From CAADGY01 sp035714225 (GTDB taxonomy: Bacteria > Acidobacteriota > Terriglobia > Bryobacterales > Bryobacteraceae), in contig DASTMK010000037.1 of assembly GCA_035714225.1 (NCBI GenBank), positions 1 through 5,501 on the forward strand: a DNA stretch of 5,501 nucleotides, in the 5' to 3' direction. Position 1 is the first letter of the stretch. Each line of letters begins with the position of its first letter. This document shows, piece by piece, positions 1-5,501 of the stretch. A model generated the notes under the pieces. It searched no databases. It was not told the DNA's origin and saw only the letters and a list, made by a program, of their open reading frames with translations. A program made the position numbers and the translations under genes.

Positions 1-351
1 CTTTCGGGCGACGATGCGGTGACGCTGCCCGTGATCGCACTTGGAGGGCGCGGCATCATTTCAGTTGTGGGCAACGAGATTCCAGGTGAAATGACTCGCC
101 TCGCTCAGCTCGCGCTTCAAAACGATTTTCCGGCGGCGCGGGAAATCCAGCGGCGTTACCTGCCGCTGATGGAAGTGAACTTCGTGGAGTCCAATCCTAT
201 TCCGGTGAAGGCGGCCATGGCTCTGATGGGTTTGCTCGAACCCGTGTGGCGCCTGCCGCTGGTGGCGCCGCAGCCGGCCAGCCAGGCGAAAATCGAAAAG
301 GTGCTGCAAGCTGTGGGACTGCTTGCCGACCGGGGTGTGCATGCGGGCTGA
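1..351 (+). CDS. dapA: 4-hydroxy-tetrahydrodipicolinate synthase, C-terminal part (5' end outside window)
   Basis: DapA condenses pyruvate with aspartate semialdehyde in the cytoplasm, the first committed step of the diaminopimelate/lysine pathway. The reading frame is open from base 1 and ends at TGA 349-351, giving 116 residues, about 40 % of the usual ~290. The visible part begins with the family's LSGDDAVTLP stretch, followed by ALGGRGIISVVGNEIP (the end of the TIM barrel). The family-typical NFVESNPIPVKAAMALMG comes next, then RLPLV and a final VLQAVGLL helix; these align readily from memory with E. coli DapA (GDDALTLPLMALGGKGVIS, FVEPNPIPVK). The catalytic Schiff-base lysine and Tyr lie upstream of the window and cannot be checked. 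The gene overlaps the downstream dapD start by 11 bp, consistent with one operon. An internal GTG at 19 is not a credible start because homology continues through it to the window edge. Confidence 0.95.
   Translation, partial: LSGDDAVTLPVIALGGRGIISVVGNEIPGEMTRLAQLALQNDFPAAREIQRRYLPLMEVNFVESNPIPVKAAMALMGLLEPVWRLPLVAPQPASQAKIEKVLQAVGLLADRGVHAG
332..337 (+). promoter_or_regulatory. Probable ribosome binding site of dapD
   Basis: The purine-rich GGGGTG ends 3 nt before ATG 341; its GGGG core sits 5 nt upstream of that ATG. It lies inside the end of dapA. It is a weak Shine-Dalgarno match, but it favours ATG 341 over the in-frame TTG at 323, which would give only six extra non-conserved residues. 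Translational coupling to dapA termination probably helps initiation. Confidence 0.45.
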
Positions 352-1177
352 TCTCGAATTGCTGTTCGACCAGCCTCCATCGGCTTACACTGAAGAACAT
401 TTCCGGCTGTTCCAGCGTTTCAAAGACGCTTTGAACCAGGGCGAAATCCGTGCGGCCGAACCGGACGCCGGTGCGGCCAGCGGATGGCGCGTGAACGGCT
501 GGGTCAAGAAGGGCATCCTCCTCGGTTTCCGCATGGGTGCGCTGGTCGATATGTCCGTGGATGCGGCACGTCAACCGTTCTTCGACAAAGCAACGTACCC
601 GGTGAAGCGGCTGAGTCCCTCGAGTGGCGTGAGGATCGTGCCCGGCGGCTCCAGCATTCGCGACGGCTGTTACGTCGGCAAAGGCGTCACCTGCATGCCG
701 CCGATGTACATCAACGCGGGGTCCTATGTCAGCGAAGGCACAATGATCGACTCGCACGCGCTGGTGGGAAGCTGCGCACAGATCGGAAAGAGTTGCCATA
801 TCTCGGCCGCCTCACAAATCGGAGGCGTTCTCGAACCTGTAGGCGCGCTGCCGGTCATCATTGAAGACGAAGTGCTGGTAGGCGGCAATTGCGGCGTGTA
901 CGAAGGAACCGTGGTAAAACGGCGCGCGGTGTTGGGGACGGGCGCCATTCTGAATCGATCCACTCCCGTCTACGATCTCGTGCACGAGCAGGTCTACACG
1001 GCGAGCGATGAGGAGCCGCTTGTGATTCCGGAAGGCGCCGTGGTCGTGGCCGGTTCGCGAGCCATCCCAAAAGGCAAAGGGAAGGAGTGGGGCCTCTCGC
1101 TTTACACTCCCGTCATCGTCAAGTACCGCGATGCACGGACCGACGCCAAAATCCAGCTAGAGGACATCCTGCGTTAA
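341..1177 (+). CDS. dapD: 2,3,4,5-tetrahydropyridine-2,6-dicarboxylate N-succinyltransferase
   Basis: DapD transfers succinyl from succinyl-CoA to tetrahydrodipicolinate in the cytoplasm, committing the pathway to the succinylase route toward meso-diaminopimelate and lysine. From ATG 341 the protein has 278 residues, close to E. coli DapD (274). An N-terminal helical region (about 1-60, with GWVKKGILLGFR) precedes a left-handed beta-helix of hexapeptide repeats (about 95-240). Conserved blocks include VRIVPGG (97-103), EGTMID (132-137), LVGSCAQIGK (141-150), GGVLEP (161-166), IIEDEVLVGGNCGVYEGT (173-190) and the C-terminal SLYTPVIVKY. Asp137 and Glu188 fall where the catalytic Asp and Glu of characterised DapD enzymes are expected; this alignment was made by eye. 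TTG 323 is an alternative in-frame start, but ATG 341 matches the family length better and has a GGGG upstream. The start overlaps dapA by 11 bp, and the last 21 bp overlap the end of the opposing glycosyltransferase gene. Confidence 0.96.
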   Translation: MRADLELLFDQPPSAYTEEHFRLFQRFKDALNQGEIRAAEPDAGAASGWRVNGWVKKGILLGFRMGALVDMSVDAARQPFFDKATYPVKRLSPSSGVRIVPGGSSIRDGCYVGKGVTCMPPMYINAGSYVSEGTMIDSHALVGSCAQIGKSCHISAASQIGGVLEPVGALPVIIEDEVLVGGNCGVYEGTVVKRRAVLGTGAILNRSTPVYDLVHEQVYTASDEEPLVIPEGAVVVAGSRAIPKGKGKEWGLSLYTPVIVKYRDARTDAKIQLEDILR

Positions 1178-2269
1178 GGCGCCGCGGAGAGCGTTCAGCG
1201 TCTCGCGCGCGGTGGTCTCCCAGGAGAATTGCCGGGCGCGAAGCGGACCCGCAGCGATGAGGCGCTCGCGGACTTCTGCATCGCCGGCCAGTATCGCGAG
1301 CGCGTTGGCGATGCTGTTCTCGTCGCCGGGATCGAAGTGCAGCGCCGCTTCGCCGCTGATACTCGTCAGGGGCTCGATGTCCGAGCAGGCGGACGGAACG
1401 CCCGCGGCGAGTGCTTCGAGAACCGGCATTCCAAAGCCTTCGAACGTGGAAGGGTAGACGAAAGCCCATGCGCGCCGAAACAGGTCGCGCAACTGCTCGC
1501 GCGGAATCCAACCGGTAATTTCAACCGCTGCTCCCAGATCGAGCGATTTTATCAGCCGTTCGATCTCTTCGGCATGAAATCCGCGCAGGCCCGCCAGCAC
1601 CAGCCGGAACTCCGGGTACGCATGGTGGAAGCGGGCGAAGGCGCGGATGAGCCGCTCCAGGTTTTTGTGCGGGTGCAGCGTGGAAATGCAAAGGATGAAA
1701 TTGCCGGTACGCTCGCCGATGTGGAACAGCAGCGGGTCCACTCCGTGGGGGATGACGCGGATCTTCTTTTCGGGCAGCCGGTAATATTTCAGAATGTCGT
1801 TCCGTGTGGCCTCGGATACGGCGATGAGCGTGTGCGATTCGACCGCCGCCTGCAGCAGCAGCATTCTCCAGAACGGCAGATCGAACCAGCGAAAGTACTC
1901 CGGATGCCGTTTGTGCTGCATGTCGTGGAAGACGGTCACCATCGGACACGGACACAGCAGCGGCGCCGTAAAGCCGGGGTTGAAGAGCACATCGATTCGT
2001 GTTTTGACCAAAGCGAGCGGCAGCGCTGTCTGCTCCCACAGGATTCGCGCGGGGCGGGACCGGGCGCTGACGGCCTGCGGGCAAGAGTGAAAGTTCGGCG
2101 CGGCGGGAACCAGGTCCGCTCCCGTCTCGCGGTTCGTGAAGAGGAAATATTCGTTCTCGCTGTCGATGCCCGCCATCGCCGCCAAAATGCTGCGAAGATA
2201 GATCTCCGTGCCGCCCACCCCGCCCGGAATCAGATACAGGGCGTTCACACCGATGCGGAGCGCCGCCAT
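1157..2269 (-). CDS. Family 4 glycosyltransferase (GT-B fold; mannosyl- or rhamnosyltransferase-like)
   Basis: The 370-residue protein has the two-domain layout of retaining GT4 enzymes, which transfer a sugar from a nucleotide donor to a growing glycan at the cytoplasmic membrane face. The N-terminal domain has RIGVNALYLIPGGVGGTEIYLRS (5-27) with the glycine-rich acceptor-side loop, and VTVFHDMQHKRHPEYF (111-126). The linker contains LIAVSEATRNDIL (148-160) and RVIPHGVD (171-178). The C-terminal Glycos_transf_1 domain includes ISTLHPHKNLERLIRAF (195-211) and FVYPSTFEGFGMPVLEALAAG (270-290), in which Glu277 and Glu285 form the EX7E nucleotide-sugar motif. Length is normal and no membrane helix is evident. 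The sugar cannot be read from the sequence; the nearest style is WbaZ/MtfB-like mannosyltransferases. ATG 2269 abuts the TGA of the upstream TPR gene with no gap, and an AGGG at 2277-2280 (minus strand) lies 7 nt upstream. It is the last gene of the minus-strand run; its TAG (1157-1159) lies inside dapD. Confidence 0.93.
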   Translation of the reverse strand: MAALRIGVNALYLIPGGVGGTEIYLRSILAAMAGIDSENEYFLFTNRETGADLVPAAPNFHSCPQAVSARSRPARILWEQTALPLALVKTRIDVLFNPGFTAPLLCPCPMVTVFHDMQHKRHPEYFRWFDLPFWRMLLLQAAVESHTLIAVSEATRNDILKYYRLPEKKIRVIPHGVDPLLFHIGERTGNFILCISTLHPHKNLERLIRAFARFHHAYPEFRLVLAGLRGFHAEEIERLIKSLDLGAAVEITGWIPREQLRDLFRRAWAFVYPSTFEGFGMPVLEALAAGVPSACSDIEPLTSISGEAALHFDPGDENSIANALAILAGDAEVRERLIAAGPLRARQFSWETTARETLNALRGALTQDVL

Positions 2270-4018
2270 TCAAAAGCCCTGCTTCAGGTTGCTTTCCGCC
2301 ACGGCGAGCGCATCGCGCGCAGGCTGGTTGGAGGGGTCGGCGGCAAGGGCCCGGCGATACTCCTCCACGGCCTTCCGGTAGTCGCCCTGCAATGCATGAA
2401 TGTTGCCGCGGTAGACGTAGGTCATCGAGTAGTCAGGATCCAGGTGAATGGCTGTATCGAGCGCTGTCATGGCTTCGGGATACCGCTTCTGTTTCGCATG
2501 CACCATACCGATGAGCGAGTACACGTGAGCGCTCTTTTCGAGTGCGGCTGCCTGTTCCAGGTGCGCCAGCGCCTCCGCGGGCTGATTGTTGCAGTCATCG
2601 GCGAGCGCCCAATCCACCAGCAGGCGGTAGTCGGGTTCGGTGAGTTGTGCGGTCTCTTCGTAGGCACGAACCGATTCCGCACAGCGTCCCGATTGATAGT
2701 ACGCATACGCCAGTTGGAAATGCGCGCGCGAGTTATGCGGAGATTTGGCGACCGTGTCCTGCCACAACAGGATCGGATCGCTCCAAACCTTGTTGCGCTG
2801 ATACGTCAGAGCGGATAAGACCACGAGAACGGCCACGCACGCGGCAGCCAGTTGCACGCGCGAAATGCGCCAGCGCCGCAGCAGGTCCACCAGGATCAGC
2901 AGCAGTCCGATCATCGGCAGATACAGGCGGCGCTCGGCCAGCGGGTCTTTGATGGGCACCAGCGAGGACGTAGGGGCCAGCAGGATCAGAAACGCAAAAA
3001 AGCCGTACGAAGCCAGCGGAAAGCGGCGGCGGTAATAGATGGCCGCTCCGGCGAGCAACAGCAAACCAACGAGCCCCAGAATCGCGCCATGATCGAGCGG
3101 CGTGCGCGAGATGGGATACGCATAATCCAGGCTTTGTCCGAAGGGCAGCACAAAGAGCCGGATGTAAACCCAGATGGCGCGCCACTGCGTGAAGAAATAC
3201 TCGTACCAGGTGAGCCCTTCTACGCGAAATCCGGCGGTGTCCGCAGTTTGCAGGACTCCCCATACAAAGACGCCCCCGCCCACTGTAAGCACCATTATTG
3301 GAACATACAGACGCCAGTTCCGGCGGATTCCCTGAAGCGAGAACGGGGGCTGATTCCAGTAGTAATCCGTCAGAAGGAGCAGAACGGGCAACACCGCCGC
3401 GTGTTCTTTCACCAGGAGAGCGCAGCCGAAAAGCAGCACAACGATGGCGGACGAACCGAATCCGATCACTTCCGAGCGGCGGTAGAGGAACGCGGCGAAA
3501 GCGGCGAAAAAGAAAAGAAGGCTCAGGGATTCCGAGCGGCTGGCCACGTACGCGACAGACTCGGTTTGAACGGGGTGCAGCAGAAACACCGCACCGGCAA
3601 AAGCAGCGAGGAAGTCGCGTGTAAAGCCGCTTTCACCCGCCCGGCTCAGCAATCGTCTCACAAGGAAGAAAAGAAGAATGGCGTTGACCAGATGGAACAG
3701 GAGATTGAAAACGTGATACGAAAGCGGCTGGGTGCCGGAGAGATTGTAGTTCATCCAAAACGTCAGCATCAGCATCGGCCGGACGCCTTGCAGCCACTCC
3801 GTGAACGAAAGCTTCTCGACGCCCGGCATCGCAAACGGAAGATACACGTCATCGAACAGGAAGGGGCCGCCGAGAGCGGGCGCGTACACCTCGAACACAA
3901 GGAACAGCAGAGCAGCCGCGCACAGTGCCCACTGCCACCATTTCCAGCCGCGCCTGGGAGGCACACTCACCGCGGGGGGCGCCGGCCTCGATTGCTGCCG
4001 GCGCGCCGGTTTCTTCAC
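2270..4018 (-). CDS. TMTC-like polytopic membrane protein with C-terminal TPR repeats (putative GT-C glycosyltransferase)
   Basis: The 582-residue protein has a short basic N-terminus, then roughly 10-12 hydrophobic segments from about residue 29 to 405, then a soluble helical tail. The first loop after TM1 carries GPFLFDDVY (51-59), an acidic pair at the place GT-C transferases keep their catalytic Asp. Further landmarks are RPMLMLTFWMNY (80-91), YHVFNLLFHLVNA (101-113), LHPVQTESVAYVASRSES (147-164), LLVKEHAAVLPVLLLLTDYY (201-220) and the loop LAERRLYLPMIG (360-371). The same blocks recur in eukaryotic TMTC proteins, which are O-mannosyltransferases, and in bacterial TPR proteins of that style. 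The tail (about 430-575) holds about four TPR units, e.g. AHFQLAYAYYQSGRCAESVRAY, AHVYSLIGMVHAKQKRYPEAMTAL and TYVYRGNIHALQGDYRKAVEEY in part. GTG 4018 overlaps the preceding TGA (GTGA), with GGGAG 7 nt upstream. Substrate is unknown; transferase activity is inference, and a scaffold role is the alternative. Confidence 0.87.
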   Translation of the reverse strand: MKKPARRQQSRPAPPAVSVPPRRGWKWWQWALCAAALLFLVFEVYAPALGGPFLFDDVYLPFAMPGVEKLSFTEWLQGVRPMLMLTFWMNYNLSGTQPLSYHVFNLLFHLVNAILLFFLVRRLLSRAGESGFTRDFLAAFAGAVFLLHPVQTESVAYVASRSESLSLLFFFAAFAAFLYRRSEVIGFGSSAIVVLLFGCALLVKEHAAVLPVLLLLTDYYWNQPPFSLQGIRRNWRLYVPIMVLTVGGGVFVWGVLQTADTAGFRVEGLTWYEYFFTQWRAIWVYIRLFVLPFGQSLDYAYPISRTPLDHGAILGLVGLLLLAGAAIYYRRRFPLASYGFFAFLILLAPTSSLVPIKDPLAERRLYLPMIGLLLILVDLLRRWRISRVQLAAACVAVLVVLSALTYQRNKVWSDPILLWQDTVAKSPHNSRAHFQLAYAYYQSGRCAESVRAYEETAQLTEPDYRLLVDWALADDCNNQPAEALAHLEQAAALEKSAHVYSLIGMVHAKQKRYPEAMTALDTAIHLDPDYSMTYVYRGNIHALQGDYRKAVEEYRRALAADPSNQPARDALAVAESNLKQGF

Positions 4019-4404
4019 AATCCCGCTCCCGGATCCGCTTGCTGCCCGGAGGCCACCGTTGGCTGCGCGCCCGATCGCAACTCAAACTCCAGGATGGCAA
4101 CCCGCTGCGCCAGCGCAATGTTGGAATCCTTCAGCTTCGAGATGATCATGGAAAAGCGGAAAAAGACGACCAGGAAGACCGACAAAACGATCAGTAGCAG
4201 CGCCAGCGGCGGATAGTCGATTCCGAGAAACCCCGATGCCGCTCGGATTGTACCTTCAAACCGCGAGATGACGATGAGTACAAATGCGGCGACCAGCCAG
4301 CTCACCGAATACTCCACGCGAATGTGCGCGCGCCGCAGCGACAGCAGCACCAGCAGCATTAGGACACCACCGAAAACCGCCACGAAATCCAGCAGGCGGT
4401 CCAT
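4015..4404 (-). CDS. DUF2304 small membrane protein, probable partner of the adjacent GT2
   Basis: The 129-residue protein has three hydrophobic helices at about 4-22, 34-49 and 65-84, with SLRRAHIRVEYSVSWL (22-37) between the first two. This is the DUF2304 pattern, including the E-Y-S-x-x-W-L signature. After the third helix comes a short charged coiled-coil-like stretch (about 86-112, SKLKDSNIALAQRVAILE in part) and a low-complexity tail rich in G, Q and A. In group A Streptococcus the DUF2304 protein GacJ binds and stimulates the undecaprenyl-phosphate GlcNAc synthase GacI. The position directly behind a GT2 gene suggests the same role here, by inference. I chose ATG 4404 because GGAGGAG sits 6 nt upstream; in-frame ATGs at 4419 and 4425 would overlap the GT2 gene and destroy or precede that site. 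The start lies 2 bp after the GT2 stop, and the TGA overlaps the next gene's GTG. Confidence 0.87.
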   Translation of the reverse strand: MDRLLDFVAVFGGVLMLLVLLSLRRAHIRVEYSVSWLVAAFVLIVISRFEGTIRAASGFLGIDYPPLALLLIVLSVFLVVFFRFSMIISKLKDSNIALAQRVAILEFELRSGAQPTVASGQQADPGAGL

Positions 4405-4406
4405 AG

Positions 4407-5138
4407 CTATCTCCTCCATCGCCAATGCTCAAATTTGAGGATATTCACGAAGACTCCCAAAAGGACATGAATAATGTAGTACAGCGATTTCCATGCGGTG
4501 ATGGTGCTCTGGCCCCCGCGCCTTGGCCGCATCTCGCAAGGGACCTCCACGAAGTTGAAAGCGCGGCGCTGTAACACCACAAGCGCTTCGATCTCCGGAT
4601 ATTCGAGTGGAAAGCTTTTGCTGAAAACCGCCAGCGCCTGGCGGTTTACACCGACGAAGCCCGATGTCGGATCGTACACGGACTTACCCAGGATAGGCCG
4701 CAGCACGGTGCGGAAGAACCGGATACCAACACCGCGAGCAAACGACGTCGGCTGCCCGTTGCCGGCGGCAAACCGGGATCCGATGACCATCTCGCACCCG
4801 GACGTTCGCAACGCTTCGTACAACTTCGGGATATAGCGCGGGTCATGCTGCCCGTCGCCATCGACGCGGATCACGTAATCGTAGCCTAGCTCAAATGCGA
4901 GCTTGTAGCCCGCTTGCACACACCCGCCGAGTCCCAGGTGATGCGGCAAGGACAGGATGTAAGCACCGGCGTCCGCCGCGGCAGCCCGCGTGGAATCCAC
5001 GGAACAATCGTCGATGACCAGCACCGGCACGCGCGGCATCACTTCGCGGATTTCACGGACCACATTCCCAATGGCAGCCTCTTCGTTATAAGCGGGCACA
5101 ACCACCAGCAAGGCGCCGGGCTCCGGCCTGTGCCTCAC
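4407..5138 (-). CDS. Family 2 glycosyltransferase, polyprenyl/dolichyl-phosphate sugar synthase type
   Basis: From GTG 5138 the protein has 243 residues with a GT-A catalytic domain. LLVVVPAYNEEAAIGNVV (10-27) opens the nucleotide-binding fold and VLVIDDCSVDSTRAAA (39-54) follows. YVIRVDGDGQHDPRYIP (88-104) contains the Asp-Gly-Asp metal-binding DXD motif at 93-95. MVIGSRF (117-123) and the DPTSGFVGVNRQAL stretch (156-169) match the DPM1/Ppm1/GtrB group, which moves a sugar from a nucleotide donor to a polyprenyl phosphate on the cytoplasmic face. RRGGQSTI lies near 206-213 and a single hydrophobic helix near 219-236. The protein therefore has one membrane anchor rather than GtrB's usual pair. 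A longer frame exists up to 5294, but those 52 residues would overlap the real upstream gene and lack homology; GTG 5138 has AGGTGG 7 nt upstream and overlaps the preceding TGA as GTGA. The donor sugar is not readable. Confidence 0.93.
   Translation of the reverse strand: MRHRPEPGALLVVVPAYNEEAAIGNVVREIREVMPRVPVLVIDDCSVDSTRAAAADAGAYILSLPHHLGLGGCVQAGYKLAFELGYDYVIRVDGDGQHDPRYIPKLYEALRTSGCEMVIGSRFAAGNGQPTSFARGVGIRFFRTVLRPILGKSVYDPTSGFVGVNRQALAVFSKSFPLEYPEIEALVVLQRRAFNFVEVPCEMRPRRGGQSTITAWKSLYYIIHVLLGVFVNILKFEHWRWRR
4411..4417 (-). promoter_or_regulatory. Strong Shine-Dalgarno site deciding the DUF2304 start
   Basis: On the minus strand GGAGGAG is followed by a 6-nt spacer (ATAGCT) and ATG at 4404. 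The site lies within the last codons of the GT2 gene, so ribosomes finishing GT2 (TAG 4407-4409) are placed to restart. It argues against the two upstream in-frame ATGs. Confidence 0.8.
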
Positions 5139-5501
5139 AGTTGTGCCACCTGTCTGGCGGAAATGCGGTGTATAGCTGCCAGCCGGCCGAATTCGGAGGG
5201 AGAAATTCGAGCCCGGGTTCGAATACGCCTCCGCTCCCGCCAGAGACCAGGCAACGATCCGGCGAGCGCCATGTGGGCACGCAACACGTACCATGGCAGC
5301 AGCAAGGCGCTATGGCCGCCGCGAAACTCCGCGCCCGCTCCCCTGCCTCGAAACATGTACACCAGGTGCCAAAGGTAACGGAGTGCGGAGACGAATGGCG
5401 CTTTCCACAGCATGCCCGCCGGGAAGTTCTTCACCGCCACAAAAAGACGGTTACGCTCCACGTAATACGCTTTCAGCGGCGACGCGCGGCCGGCGGAGTG
5501 T
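5135..5501 (-). CDS. Glycosyltransferase family 2, C-terminal fragment (start outside window)
   Basis: The frame is open from the right edge to TGA at 5135-5137 and encodes 121 residues. It opens with SPLKAYYVERNRLFVAVKNFP, a stretch that in many bacterial GT2 proteins (rhamnosyltransferase-like, Wzx/Wzy-type clusters) follows the catalytic domain. The rest has aromatic and hydrophobic segments (about 24-45 and 60-87) that are probably membrane-associated, ending in a basic LWRERRRIRTRARISPSEF stretch in part. The catalytic DXD region lies beyond the window, so the assignment rests on this C-terminal signature. A GTG at 5461 is not the start because the YYVERNR motif reads through it. It shares a 4-bp GTGA overlap with the next GT2 gene and is the most upstream visible member of the run. 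Confidence 0.78.
   Translation of the reverse strand, partial: HSAGRASPLKAYYVERNRLFVAVKNFPAGMLWKAPFVSALRYLWHLVYMFRGRGAGAEFRGGHSALLLPWYVLRAHMALAGSLPGLWRERRRIRTRARISPSEFGRLAAIHRISARQVAQL
5146..5151 (-). promoter_or_regulatory. Shine-Dalgarno site deciding the GT2 start
   Basis: Minus-strand AGGTGG lies 7 nt upstream of GTG 5138, inside the end of the preceding glycosyltransferase gene. Together with the GTGA stop/start overlap it supports the short GT2 start and translational coupling. Confidence 0.75.

Noticed and set aside
197..799. 200-codon minus-strand open frame opposite dapD.
   Set aside because: It covers most of the strongly conserved dapD, has His/Arg/Ala-rich composition and no motif; it is a shadow frame.
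1178..1225. GGCGCC palindrome and GAGA/TCTC arms just past the dapD stop as a possible terminator.
   Set aside because: The arms do not pair continuously and no T-tract follows on either strand.
3472..3542. Repeated 11-mer TTCCGAGCGGC near 3475 and 3533.
   Set aside because: Both copies encode Arg-Ser-Glu-type residues within the membrane protein; short, only two copies and easily explained by codon use.
1229..4216. Two very long plus-strand open frames (1229-2818, 529 codons; 2852-4216, 454 codons) opposite the GT4 and TPR genes.
   Set aside because: Both lie in the frame that mirrors the minus-strand codons exactly, where stops arise only from TTA, CTA or TCA sense codons, which are rare in GC-rich genes. 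The translations are Arg/Gln/Gly-rich with no recognisable domain and cut across the boundary of two well-supported genes.
5139..5294. A 52-residue N-terminal extension of the GT2 gene.
   Set aside because: It overlaps the homologous C-terminus of the upstream glycosyltransferase, and the internal GTG 5138 has a good RBS and sits right before the GT-A fold.

Overview
The window looks like chromosomal DNA from a GC-rich (roughly 60 %) Gram-negative-type bacterium. The gene families and the style of the glycosyltransferase cluster would fit Acidobacteriota (for example Solibacter/Bryobacterales relatives), but that placement is an impression from protein style, not a computed result. There are no mobile elements, RNA genes, CRISPR arrays or non-coding gaps of note: almost every base is coding.

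Left part (1-1177, plus strand): two lysine/diaminopimelate genes. The first is the C-terminal ~40 % of dapA (4-hydroxy-tetrahydrodipicolinate synthase), cut by the window edge. It overlaps the start of a complete dapD (tetrahydrodipicolinate N-succinyltransferase) by 11 bp. The pair points to the succinylase branch of meso-diaminopimelate synthesis, which feeds peptidoglycan and lysine.

Right part (5501 down to 1157, minus strand): a very tightly packed run of five genes for glycan assembly. In order of transcription they are: the C-terminal end of a family 2 glycosyltransferase (start outside the window); a complete GT2 of the polyprenyl/dolichyl-phosphate sugar synthase type with one C-terminal membrane helix; a small DUF2304 membrane protein; a 582-residue multi-spanning membrane protein with a TPR tail that resembles the eukaryotic TMTC family (GT-C fold); and a GT-B family 4 glycosyltransferase. 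Every junction is a 4-bp GTGA overlap, a 2-bp gap or a direct TGA-ATG abutment, so the genes are almost certainly co-transcribed and translationally coupled.

The most interesting reading is functional. GT2 + DUF2304 + GT-C is the layout of the GacI/GacJ/GacL module of group A Streptococcus, where GacI loads a sugar on undecaprenyl phosphate, GacJ is a small activating membrane partner, and GacL transfers the sugar outside the membrane. Here the putative GT-C carries TPR repeats and TMTC-like motifs, which suggests a lipid-linked-sugar pathway that glycosylates a protein or glycan on the far side of the membrane. This is inference from family resemblance and gene order.

The two opposing transcription units meet tail to tail: the last 21 bp of dapD and of the GT4 gene overlap, leaving no room for an ordinary intergenic terminator.
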